Origin: an uncultured Lachnospiraceae bacterium
GTDB taxonomy: Bacteria; Bacillota; Clostridia; Lachnospirales; Lachnospiraceae
Assembly (NCBI GenBank): GCA_910585555.1
Contig: CAJUFU010000016.1
Location: 42,176 to 56,106 of the forward strand
Length of the DNA stretch: 13,931 bases
Direction of reading: 5' to 3'
The position numbers were made by a program, and so were the translations under genes. The notes beneath the pieces were generated by a model that saw only the letters and a program-made list of their open reading frames with translations, ran no database searches and had not been told where the DNA came from. This document shows positions 7,269 to 13,496 of this stretch, piece after piece. How positions within the stretch are numbered: position 1 is the first letter of the stretch; the number at the start of each line of letters is the position of its first letter.

Positions 7269-7277
7269 ATCATACCA
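7269..7277 (-). promoter_or_regulatory. Second candidate extended -10 upstream of dapF
   Basis: TGGTATGAT on the minus strand (7277-7269) has the same TTGTGGTATG context as the candidate at 7168-7176, about 100 bp further upstream, but no convincing -35. It lies just after the ANTAR gene stop. It may be a second dapF promoter or coincidence. Confidence 0.3.
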
Positions 7278-7284
7278 CAACAAC

Positions 7285-7312
7285 GCGGGGCATTCTCCAC
7301 ACTCATCCCCGC
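7285..7312 (-). terminator. Possible weak terminator at the end of the ANTAR gene
   Basis: On the minus strand GCGGGG (7312-7307) pairs with CCCCGC (7290-7285) across a 16-base loop that contains the last base-pairs and stop of the ANTAR gene. It is followed by GTTGTTGTGG, which is T-rich but not a clean T-run. The stem is short and the loop large, so this is a tentative call. Confidence 0.3.
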
Positions 7313-7851
7313 ATCATCACCAGCACCATCTGGGCCGTCTCCACCATATTTGTGCCGCTGTCCATACTGCATTTCTGGATATACCGATAGGCTTCTTCCT
7401 CATCCATATTATTGCGGTTCATCAGAAGCTCTTTTGCCTCCTTGATCAACGCCTCCTCTTTAAGACTGCGCTCCTTTGGTTTTAATCTGGCGCGCCTTCT
7501 TCTGCGCTCCATGGTCTGGCTCATCATATCCACTGTATTGATCAAATCATGCACTTTTAAGGGCATGGCCAGACAGACAATATCGTTGCCGATACAGTCA
7601 TTTAATACCCCATGGGATGCCAGCAGCAGCATTTCAAATCCTTTGGGAAGGCAGTCGTGTAATTCAGAATACATCATATCCGGCAGTCTGTAACCGCAAA
7701 TGACAATTCCGTCATTTAATTCATCTGTCTTACTAAGCACCTGAGAGCCGGTGGTACAGACTGCATTGACATGGAATCCATTCTTCATCAGCAGACTACG
7801 GATGCCTTTGGCATCTTCTTGTTTCGCTAAAACCACTATGATGTTGATCAC
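7303..7851 (-). CDS. ANTAR-domain RNA-binding antiterminator with degenerate receiver (NitR-like)
   Basis: ANTAR proteins bind paired RNA hairpins in nascent leaders and prevent termination. This 182-residue protein has a receiver-like half (1-110), a basic linker (ERRRRRARLK, 115-124) and a C-terminal ANTAR helical domain (about 125-179, EEALIKEAKELLMNRNNMDEEEAYRYIQ). The receiver lacks key residues: the phosphoacceptor Asp position is Gly53 (ICGYRLPD), the N-terminal acidic pair is missing, and the conserved Lys before Pro97 is Met96. Phosphorylation control is therefore unlikely. The start chosen is a GTG at 7851, 7 bases after GGAGG; the alternative GTG at 7857 is only one base from it. 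The gene lies 59 bp after glnA, as in clostridial glnA-nitR loci, and its likely target is the glnA leader. Confidence 0.88.
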   Translation of the reverse strand: MINIIVVLAKQEDAKGIRSLLMKNGFHVNAVCTTGSQVLSKTDELNDGIVICGYRLPDMMYSELHDCLPKGFEMLLLASHGVLNDCIGNDIVCLAMPLKVHDLINTVDMMSQTMERRRRRARLKPKERSLKEEALIKEAKELLMNRNNMDEEEAYRYIQKCSMDSGTNMVETAQMVLVMMRG

Positions 7852-7910
7852 ACGCACACCTCCCTTCTGCCAAATAATGCATGATTGGACAACTCCCCGC
7901 TGACGCCACC

Positions 7911-9245
7911 TTAATATTTATTCAGATACTCATTGATTTCCCAGTCCGTCACCTGAAAACGGTAACGATCCCACTCCTCCTTTTTGGCCGCAATATACTT
8001 TTCAAAGACATGCCCGCCCAGCGCCTCTTTCATAAAATCGTCCTTCTCCATCTCATGGACTGCCTCAAGCAATGTACCCGGCATCTCTTCGATGCCTCTC
8101 TCACACCGCTCCTGCACGCTCATGCTATACACATCCCGGTTCACGCTCTCCGGCGGCAGAATCCGGTTCTTTATCCCGTCCAAGCCCGCCCGCAGGCATA
8201 CTGCCAGCGCCAGATAAGGATTCGCAGAAGGGTCCGGGCATCGCAGTTCCAATCTGGTGCCCGTACCGTGAGAAGCCGGAATCCGAATCAGGGGGCTTCT
8301 GTTGGTAGCGCTCCATGTGATATAAGCGGGCGCCTCATAGCCCGGCACCAGTCTTTTATAAGAATTTACAAGGGGATTCGTGATCGCCGTCATGGCCCGC
8401 ATGTGCTTCATGATACCGCCGATAAAATAATAAGCTTCCTGGCTCAGACCCCGCTTATCCGCCTCATCCGTAAAGATATTCCTGCCATCCTTGGTCAGCG
8501 ACATGTTCACATGCATACCGGAACCGTTCACCCCGTATTTGGGCTTTGGCATAAACGTGGCGTGCAGGCCGTGTCTGCGGGCAATGGTCTTTACAGCCAG
8601 CTTAAAGGTCATGATATTATCCGCCGTGGCCAGGGCCTCATCGTAACGGAAATTAATCTCATGCTGGGCCGGCGCCACGTCGTGATGGGAAGCCTCCACC
8701 ACAAATCCCATATCTTCTAAGGTAAGCACCATGTCCCTTCTCGCATTTTCTCCAAAATCCATGGGCCCCACATCAAAATATCCCCCCTGCTCATGGGTGA
8801 TGGTGGTAGGCATCCCATTGTCATCCAGATGAAACAGGAAAAACTCACACTCCGCCCCCGCATTAAAGATATAGCCCAAATCCGCCGCCTCTTTAATGGC
8901 CTTTTTCAGGATAAAACGAGGATCTCCCTCAAAAGGCTCCCCATCCGGACGGTGCACGTCACAGATCAGGCGCGCCACCTTTCCCTGCTGGGGCCGCCAG
9001 GGAAATACCTCCAGCGTGCTGTAATCCGGATACAGATACATATCGGACTCCTCGATTTTGGCAAATCCCTCTATGGCATACCCGTCAAACATACACTCAT
9101 TGTCAAGCGCCTTCTCCAACTGACTGGCTGTGACAGCCACGTTTTTAAGATTACCAAAAATATCCGTAAACTGCAGCCTGATAAACTCCACATCCTCCTC
9201 TTCCACCAGACGTATGATATCTTCTTTCCCATAATCTTTTCTCAT
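7911..9245 (-). CDS. glnA: Glutamine synthetase, type I-alpha
   Basis: The enzyme makes glutamine from glutamate, ammonia and ATP in the cytoplasm as a dodecamer. It has 444 residues, the length of the Bacillus/Clostridium GSI-alpha form. Recognisable blocks are FDGYAIEGF (53-61), the metal ligands Glu132 and Glu134 (AECEFFLF), HHDVAPAQHE (187-196), KPKYGVNGSGMH (234-245) and NSYKRLVPGYEAP (294-306). The adenylylation tyrosine motif of the beta type is absent, so control should be by feedback and transcription. Several usually invariant positions differ: SS to YA in the first signature, Lys63 where Bacillus subtilis has the feedback residue Arg62, and Asp189 for a metal-ligand Glu. It is preceded by its own promoter and attenuator-like leader and followed by the ANTAR gene. 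Confidence 0.96.
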   Translation of the reverse strand: MRKDYGKEDIIRLVEEEDVEFIRLQFTDIFGNLKNVAVTASQLEKALDNECMFDGYAIEGFAKIEESDMYLYPDYSTLEVFPWRPQQGKVARLICDVHRPDGEPFEGDPRFILKKAIKEAADLGYIFNAGAECEFFLFHLDDNGMPTTITHEQGGYFDVGPMDFGENARRDMVLTLEDMGFVVEASHHDVAPAQHEINFRYDEALATADNIMTFKLAVKTIARRHGLHATFMPKPKYGVNGSGMHVNMSLTKDGRNIFTDEADKRGLSQEAYYFIGGIMKHMRAMTAITNPLVNSYKRLVPGYEAPAYITWSATNRSPLIRIPASHGTGTRLELRCPDPSANPYLALAVCLRAGLDGIKNRILPPESVNRDVYSMSVQERCERGIEEMPGTLLEAVHEMEKDDFMKEALGGHVFEKYIAAKKEEWDRYRFQVTDWEINEYLNKY

Positions 9246-9344
9246 ATTTTACCTGCCTTTCCTGTTCTCAGCTCTTTCTTACACTGCTATGAAGCGCCCT
9301 CACATCCTCCGGGCGGATTCTTCCGGATTCGTTCCCATATACGC

Positions 9345-9388
9345 AAAAAGACATTCTTATCCTGCCGTATCGCAGTAAGAACGTCTTT
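9345..9388 (-). terminator. Intrinsic terminator in the glnA leader (attenuator)
   Basis: On the minus strand AAAGACGTTCTTA (9388-9376) pairs with TAAGAATGTCTTT (9359-9347), 13 bp with one G-U, and the T-run 9349-9345 follows. The loop holds a smaller CTGC/GCAG hairpin (9375-9362). It lies between the glnA promoter and the start codon, about 100 bases upstream of the ATG, so full glnA expression needs readthrough. Confidence 0.75.
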
Positions 9389-9393
9389 GTTCT
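9362..9393 (-). promoter_or_regulatory. Candidate ANTAR-responsive paired hairpins in the glnA leader
   Basis: At the predicted RNA 5' end AGAAC (9393-9389) pairs with GUUCU (9382-9378) around hexaloop AAAGAC (A at loop position 1, G at position 4, as described for ANTAR targets). Two bases later CUGC/GCAG encloses hexaloop GAUACG (9375-9362), which does not have A1/G4. The first hairpin uses bases of the terminator 5' arm, so the two cannot coexist. Confidence 0.55.
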
Positions 9394-9398
9394 GTCTC

Positions 9399-9428
9399 AT
9401 CATAACAGTTATTTTGCGCCTTTGTCAA
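9399..9428 (-). promoter_or_regulatory. Sigma-A promoter of glnA
   Basis: On the minus strand TTGACA (9428-9423) matches the -35 consensus. An 18-bp spacer follows, then TATGAT (9404-9399) with an upstream TG (TGTTATGAT, extended -10). The start point is predicted near 9392, directly at the first leader hairpin. Confidence 0.85.
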
Positions 9429-9591
9429 CAACTTTAACTTTATACAAAAAAGCTGTTGCAAGATGTCTAAAATATTTAAAACCTTTATATAAAATGAGGA
9501 ACTATGCGTGATGTAAAATCATATATTTAAAAAGCTGGTAATTTTTTTGCAATTATGATATTTTGATAAAGACAAATCCCCTTACAGGTTT

Positions 9592-9621
9592 ATGTCAAAG
9601 TAACTAAGTTTGTCTTGACAT
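9592..9621. promoter_or_regulatory. Inverted repeat over the -35 box of the A+T-rich island promoter
   Basis: ATGTCAA (9592-9598) and TTGACAT (9615-9621) form a perfect 7-bp inverted repeat whose right half contains the -35 hexamer. A second, overlapping pair, AAGACAAA (9569-9576) and TTTGTCTT (9609-9616), shares the same region. The arrangement suits a repressor operator, but chance is possible in A+T-rich DNA. The rest of 9430-9590 is A+T-rich with nothing recognised. Confidence 0.35.
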
Positions 9622-9643
9622 GCCCATATTCAATTAGTAAAAT
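9615..9643 (+). promoter_or_regulatory. Promoter of the two-gene A+T-rich island
   Basis: TTGACA (9615-9620), a 17-bp spacer and TAAAAT (9638-9643) give a near-consensus sigma-A promoter pointing at the 64-aa gene. The start point is predicted near 9650, leaving a leader of about 80 bases. Confidence 0.75.
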
Positions 9644-9730
9644 TGTTCATATGGATAATTTATAATTATTTTGAAATACTTATAATCAAACCTCTGAATC
9701 GCGTAATTAGCAGAAAAAGGAACGAGTCCC

Positions 9731-9925
9731 ATGAAACACAAAAAAGACAAAAAAATATCAGAAAAATCCTACAACATGCCTGTAATTAATGACTCTACCA
9801 TCAAAGGAATTTTAAATCATCCTAAGTTTTTCAGAGGACATGTAAGAACCGCCATTGGCAATATTTATAAAACAGGTGAATTTGAAAAACGAAGCGATAG
9901 AGTCTTAGGAACGAAACTCCCATAA
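9731..9925 (+). CDS. Small basic protein of unknown function, 64 aa
   Basis: I do not recognise this protein. It starts with a Lys-rich tract (MKHKKDKKISEK) and continues with a more ordered-looking part (MPVINDSTIKGILNHPKFFRG, then HVRTAIGNIYKTGEFEKRSD). It has no signal peptide or membrane segment and no cysteine. The strong positive charge would allow nucleic-acid binding, but that is a guess. AAAGGA lies about 9 bases before the ATG, and a near-consensus promoter lies 90 bp upstream. It ends 13 bp before the next gene, so the two are almost surely one transcript. Codons are A/T-biased, unlike the flanking glnA and aga genes, which suggests acquisition by transfer. The length and operon setting are compatible with an antitoxin-like or regulatory partner. 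Confidence 0.65.
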   Translation: MKHKKDKKISEKSYNMPVINDSTIKGILNHPKFFRGHVRTAIGNIYKTGEFEKRSDRVLGTKLP

Positions 9926-9938
9926 AGGAAGTAAGATA

Positions 9939-10577
9939 ATGCTAGATGATTTTACAAATGAAATCAGTTTATTGAAAGACTGGTATAATAAGACAAAAGA
10001 AATTGTAATCAAAGCTGAGTCCATGGATTCCCTAAATAAATCATATATCCAGCCACTGCATGAACTTAGATACTGTCTTGATCACTTTATGCGCGCTCTG
10101 GATTATGGGGAACAAACTGACAATAAAGATAAAATCAGAGAATCCATAAATGCCGCAAGATCGCATCTGCAAAGAGCCTATAGCGATTCAATTGAATGGA
10201 TGCTGGTAAATGTTACAGAAGAATATAGGCGCATTCTGGATAATTATACATATGAACAGATTCAGGGGACATTTCCAGAGTACTATACTAAAATCCGTCC
10301 AGAACTAGAAGCTCTTATTCAAAAAGTTAACAATTATAAAATCACCAAAAGTGTAGAAGAAGCCGCGAATCAAGCGGCAAATCAATTCATTGCTGAGGAT
10401 ATTGCCGTAAAATTGGAGGACTACCTAAAAACACTACATCTTCGAGAGTCTTCCTTAATAGACGCAAAGAAAAGGTACAAAAAAACTTCTGTAAAGGACA
10501 AATTTATTATACCTATTCTCACCGCTGCAATTGGAGCTATCATTGCAACCTTAGTAACTACTTTTATTTTGTTATAG
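9939..10577 (+). CDS. Helical protein with C-terminal membrane anchor and R-x4-H motif, function unknown
   Basis: I do not recognise this 212-residue protein. Residues 1-185 look wholly alpha-helical and charged. A single hydrophobic segment at about 189-212 (IIPILTAAIGAIIATLVTTF) ends the chain, so it should be tail-anchored with its bulk in the cytoplasm. Helix 40-53 reads LHELRYCLDHFMRAL and contains Arg44-x4-His49. A second helix (72-88, AARSHLQRAYSDSIEW) repeats a similar His/Arg spacing. R-x4-6-H in an all-helical protein is the pattern of HEPN RNases, but the residue after Arg44 is Tyr rather than the usual polar one, so this is only a lead. AAGGAAG lies 6 bases before the ATG. It forms an A+T-rich two-gene unit with the 64-aa gene and is followed by a terminator-like hairpin. 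Confidence 0.8.
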   Translation: MLDDFTNEISLLKDWYNKTKEIVIKAESMDSLNKSYIQPLHELRYCLDHFMRALDYGEQTDNKDKIRESINAARSHLQRAYSDSIEWMLVNVTEEYRRILDNYTYEQIQGTFPEYYTKIRPELEALIQKVNNYKITKSVEEAANQAANQFIAEDIAVKLEDYLKTLHLRESSLIDAKKRYKKTSVKDKFIIPILTAAIGAIIATLVTTFILL

Positions 10578-10603
10578 CGCGTATCTATAAATCATTTATA
10601 AAG

Positions 10604-10651
10604 CTGTCGTCTTAACGAATCAGAAATCGTAAGGTGACAGTTTCTTTATTT
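10604..10651 (+). terminator. Terminator of the A+T-rich two-gene unit
   Basis: CTGTC (10604-10608) pairs with GACAG (10636-10640). Inside it CTTAaCGA and TCGTAAG pair with one bulge, and the stem is followed by TTTCTTTATTT (10641-10651). It lies 27 bp after the stop of the 212-aa gene. Confidence 0.6.
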
Positions 10652-10666
10652 GGATACATGCGCATA

Positions 10667-10715
10667 ATCCCCACCCCCACCGCATAAACTGATAAAAAAG
10701 ATTCATTATGGGGAT
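10667..10715 (+). promoter_or_regulatory. Inverted repeat that could mask the ribosome site of the next gene
   Basis: ATCCCCA (10667-10673) is the exact complement of TGGGGAT (10709-10715), which contains the GGGG ribosome binding site of the gene starting at 10722. The 35-base loop is long and it is not certain that both arms are transcribed, so this is tentative. Confidence 0.3.
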
Positions 10716-10721
10716 ATTTGT

Positions 10722-11195
10722 ATGAGTTCTAAAACCAAAATTGTCGTGCTTCACGTAAAAGAGTTAATATATACCGGCATCTTCGCGGCCCTCGGTATCC
10801 TCTTCATCATCCTGCTCATCATCATGTTCCTGCCCAAGGAAGAAAAGAGGGAAACCATGTCCACCGTGACGCAGACTACAGAAAATTCTTATGTGCCCGG
10901 TGTATACACCACCTCTTTAATCCTGAATGACAACGTGGTGGAGATTGAGGTGACCGTGGACGAAAAGAATATCAATGCCATCCGACTTGTGAATCTGGAT
11001 GAAGCCGTCACTACCATGTATCCTCTCATCCAGCCTTCCTTCGAAGATCTGGCAGATCAGATTATTACGAACCAGAGTCTGGAAGGTATTACATATAGCG
11101 ACGACAGCAAATATACTTCCACGATTCTCTTAGACGCCATCACCAGTTCTCTCAATAAGGCACTGGAGAATCAAGGGGAGGAAGTTGTAGAATAA
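10722..11195 (+). CDS. Membrane-anchored protein with remnant FMN-binding-like domain
   Basis: This 157-residue protein has a short cytoplasmic start (SSKTKIVVLHVKE), one membrane helix at about 15-38 (IYTGIFAALGILFIILLIIM) and an extracytoplasmic domain of about 100 residues. That domain begins VPGVYTTSLILNDNVVEIEV and ends KYTSTILLDAITSSLNKAL. This resembles the start and the TS-x-a-I-x-A-I end of the FMN-binding domain seen in NqrC/RnfG-type proteins. The S/D-G-A-T stretch that carries the flavin-accepting Thr is replaced by a non-matching sequence (YSDDSK), so covalent FMN is unlikely. GGGG lies 8 bases before the ATG. The base composition is again like the flanking host genes, unlike the A+T-rich unit before it. 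It converges on the alpha-galactosidase gene. Function unknown; the domain assignment is moderate. Confidence 0.8.
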   Translation: MSSKTKIVVLHVKELIYTGIFAALGILFIILLIIMFLPKEEKRETMSTVTQTTENSYVPGVYTTSLILNDNVVEIEVTVDEKNINAIRLVNLDEAVTTMYPLIQPSFEDLADQIITNQSLEGITYSDDSKYTSTILLDAITSSLNKALENQGEEVVE

Positions 11196-11220
11196 GGAAA
11201 AGTAACAGGCAATACGATGA

Positions 11221-11263
11221 AACAGGCCCGCCCGTCACAGCAGCGTGACGAAGCAGGCCTGTT
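11221..11263. terminator. Bidirectional terminator hairpin between convergent genes
   Basis: AACAGGCC (11221-11228) pairs with GGCCTGTT (11256-11263), and an inner stem CGTCAC/GTGACG (11233-11238 with 11245-11250) adds six pairs. It is placed between the stop codons of the plus-strand membrane protein and the minus-strand alpha-galactosidase. CCTTTAT follows on the plus side and TCATCG on the minus side (after the stem's terminal TT), so the T-runs are weak, but the position is right for both. Confidence 0.7.
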
Positions 11264-11276
11264 CCTTTATGGTGAA

Positions 11277-13457
11277 TCACCCTTTTACCGTAAACAAAAA
11301 CTGATAAGCAGGGTATTCTTTCATCTCCACCGGCAGGGGGATTCCTGCCTGCATCAAGGCCATGCCCTGATAACATTTTTTACTTTCCTTTTCCTCATAA
11401 GAAGCATCCGGCAAAAGCCCTTTTAATTTCACATAGTTGACCGTCATATTACCGTGGGTCTCCAATAACACCACACTAAGAAGCGCCGTCCGGCGGTCTT
11501 TCGATACAAGCATCCAGGCCGCGAAAGCATCCTGGAAAGGATTGGAGAGCCGATAATAGTCTCCATTGCTGATCAACCCTTCATATTCCTTATAGACCTT
11601 AATCTGCTCTTTGACCTGGTCTTTTTCTTCTTCCGAGAGTTTCCCCAGAGAAAATTCATAACCGAACGCCCCTGTCATAGCCACAACGCCTCTGGTATGC
11701 ATACTGATACTTCTGCCTGTCTGATGATTGGGTACTGCAGACACATGAGCCGCCATAGCCGCCATAGGATAGAAGAAGGATGTCCCATACTGAATCTGTA
11801 TTCTATCAAGTGCATCCGTATTATCGCTGCACCAGATCTGGGGCGTATAGAATAACATGCCGGCATCAAATCTGCCGCCTCCGCCACAGCATCCCTCTAT
11901 CAGAAGGTGCGGATACTTGGCTGTCAGCTTTTCTAAGAAATCATAAACGCCAAGCACATAATCATAGGCCACTCTTCCCTGCCTGTTATCCGCGGAATAG
12001 ACATCTGAGATGCTTCTGTTCATATCCCATTTTACGTACTCGATATTACCCTGGTCGAGCACATCACAGATCTTTTCAAAGATATAGTCCCGCACTTCTT
12101 TTCTCGAGAAATCAAGCACCAGCTGATTGCGGCTTCGTACCGGATTTCTTCTGGGATTTAACATGGCCCAATCCGGATGTGCCCGGTACAAGTCACTGTC
12201 CTCAGACACCATCTCCGGCTCAATCCAGATACCGAATTTCACACCGGTTTCATTGACCTTTTGTATCAACTCTCCAAGGCTGCAGCCAAGCTTTTTCTCA
12301 TTGACCTGCCAGTCTCCCAGTCCGCTGTTGTCGTCTTCTCTTTTGCCAAACCAGCCGTCGTCCATGACCACCATGTCGATGCCAAGCTCCGCCGCATCCT
12401 TCGCCAGCTGACAGATTGTCTCGCCATCGAAATGAAAGTAAGCCGCCTCCCAGCTGTTGACCAATATGGGTCTGGGGCTGTTTTTATATACGCCCCGGCA
12501 CACATGGTCTCTGATACAATGGTGATATTTGACAGACAGTGCGCCAAATCCCTGGTCAGAATAACACAGGATGGTCTCCGGCACCGTCAAACTCTCCCCT
12601 GCTTCCAAGTGATAATGAAACAGATCGCTTTGCAGACCCATGATGACTCTTGTCTGATTATACTGGTCTTTCTCAGCCTCGCACAGGAAATTGCCGCTGT
12701 AGACAAAAACCATACCGTAGCAGCTTCCATAATCTTCCGTGGCATCTTTATCAGCGATGACCACTGCCGGGTTATACTGGTGGCTGGAACTGCCTCTGCG
12801 GCTGCCAATCACCTGACTGCCGTGTGCTATGGGGGTACGCTGCATACTGCGTTCCATAGCATGTCTGCCATAGAAACTGACCAAGTCAAAGTCGCCGGTC
12901 ACAAAATCCAGGCAGACGCTAGCCGCCTTCTCTATTATCACGCTGTCAGTGCCGCCGTTGACGATCTGTACGCTTCTGGTAATGATGTCGTCTTCCTCTA
13001 ATACACCGTACAGCAGACGCACCTGTACCTTACTCACCGCGTCTTCCAGCCTGATCTCAAGTGTCTGCGCTTCCTTATTGTCAGCATAGACCGCCGGGAG
13101 CCCCGGCAGTCCATACTTGCCATTTCTTATCTCATGTCCGGTATAGCGCAGATCGCAGCACTCTGATTCATCCTGATTGCGTACCACAAGACCACTGCTT
13201 CTATAATCTCCTATCCCTGTAGTGGGATATTCCTGGGGCAGCGCATCCATAGAATAAGTCCTGTCCGCCCCCGCATCATAGGGATTTGCAGAAAATCCTC
13301 TGTCATAATAAGTCAATAGATAATTCATGTTCCCGGATATCTTCCCACCGTAATACAGGTGCAGAAGATATCCGAACTCATCTATTTTCATCTGATATGT
13401 CGTCTGTTTCGTCTGTAATGTAAAAGTTTTTTCATCCTGTTGAAATAGAATCGCCAT
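11277..13457 (-). CDS. aga: Alpha-galactosidase, glycoside hydrolase family 36
   Basis: The enzyme removes terminal alpha-1,6-galactose from melibiose, raffinose and stachyose by a retaining mechanism. It has 726 residues, the normal length for tetrameric GH36 enzymes. An N-terminal beta-sandwich spans about 1-325, a TIM barrel follows (MVVMDDGWFGKR at 362-373), and a C-terminal beta domain closes the chain. The nucleophile is Asp478 in KWDMNR and the acid/base is Asp548 in CSDNTDALDR. These positions equal those of Geobacillus AgaA. EGCCGGGGRFD (521-531) is the substrate-site loop. No signal peptide is present, so it acts in the cytoplasm on imported sugar. The start chosen is the ATG at 13457; a TTG at 13469 is possible but sits 1 base from its AAGG. 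It follows the ABC permease gene by 39 bp. Confidence 0.96.
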   Translation of the reverse strand: MAILFQQDEKTFTLQTKQTTYQMKIDEFGYLLHLYYGGKISGNMNYLLTYYDRGFSANPYDAGADRTYSMDALPQEYPTTGIGDYRSSGLVVRNQDESECCDLRYTGHEIRNGKYGLPGLPAVYADNKEAQTLEIRLEDAVSKVQVRLLYGVLEEDDIITRSVQIVNGGTDSVIIEKAASVCLDFVTGDFDLVSFYGRHAMERSMQRTPIAHGSQVIGSRRGSSSHQYNPAVVIADKDATEDYGSCYGMVFVYSGNFLCEAEKDQYNQTRVIMGLQSDLFHYHLEAGESLTVPETILCYSDQGFGALSVKYHHCIRDHVCRGVYKNSPRPILVNSWEAAYFHFDGETICQLAKDAAELGIDMVVMDDGWFGKREDDNSGLGDWQVNEKKLGCSLGELIQKVNETGVKFGIWIEPEMVSEDSDLYRAHPDWAMLNPRRNPVRSRNQLVLDFSRKEVRDYIFEKICDVLDQGNIEYVKWDMNRSISDVYSADNRQGRVAYDYVLGVYDFLEKLTAKYPHLLIEGCCGGGGRFDAGMLFYTPQIWCSDNTDALDRIQIQYGTSFFYPMAAMAAHVSAVPNHQTGRSISMHTRGVVAMTGAFGYEFSLGKLSEEEKDQVKEQIKVYKEYEGLISNGDYYRLSNPFQDAFAAWMLVSKDRRTALLSVVLLETHGNMTVNYVKLKGLLPDASYEEKESKKCYQGMALMQAGIPLPVEMKEYPAYQFLFTVKG

Positions 13458-13496
13458 ATGCTGTACCAAACCTTTTTCTTACTTCGTTCTTTCTCT

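Noticed and set aside
7881..8720. 279-codon open frame on the plus strand across glutamine synthetase
   Set aside because: It lies wholly antisense to the end of glnA and the gap after it. Its translation has no recognisable domain, and no ribosome site supports it.
9448..10607. Possible direct repeats (AAAGCTGT) flanking the A+T-rich island as attachment or target-site duplications
   Set aside because: The match is only 8 bases with a mismatch just after. Similar short A+T-rich matches occur within the island, and no integrase or transposase gene is present.
12177..13001. 274-codon open frame on the plus strand across the alpha-galactosidase gene
   Set aside because: It is antisense to catalytic parts of a clear GH36 enzyme, its composition looks like a shadow frame, and it has no start signals of its own.
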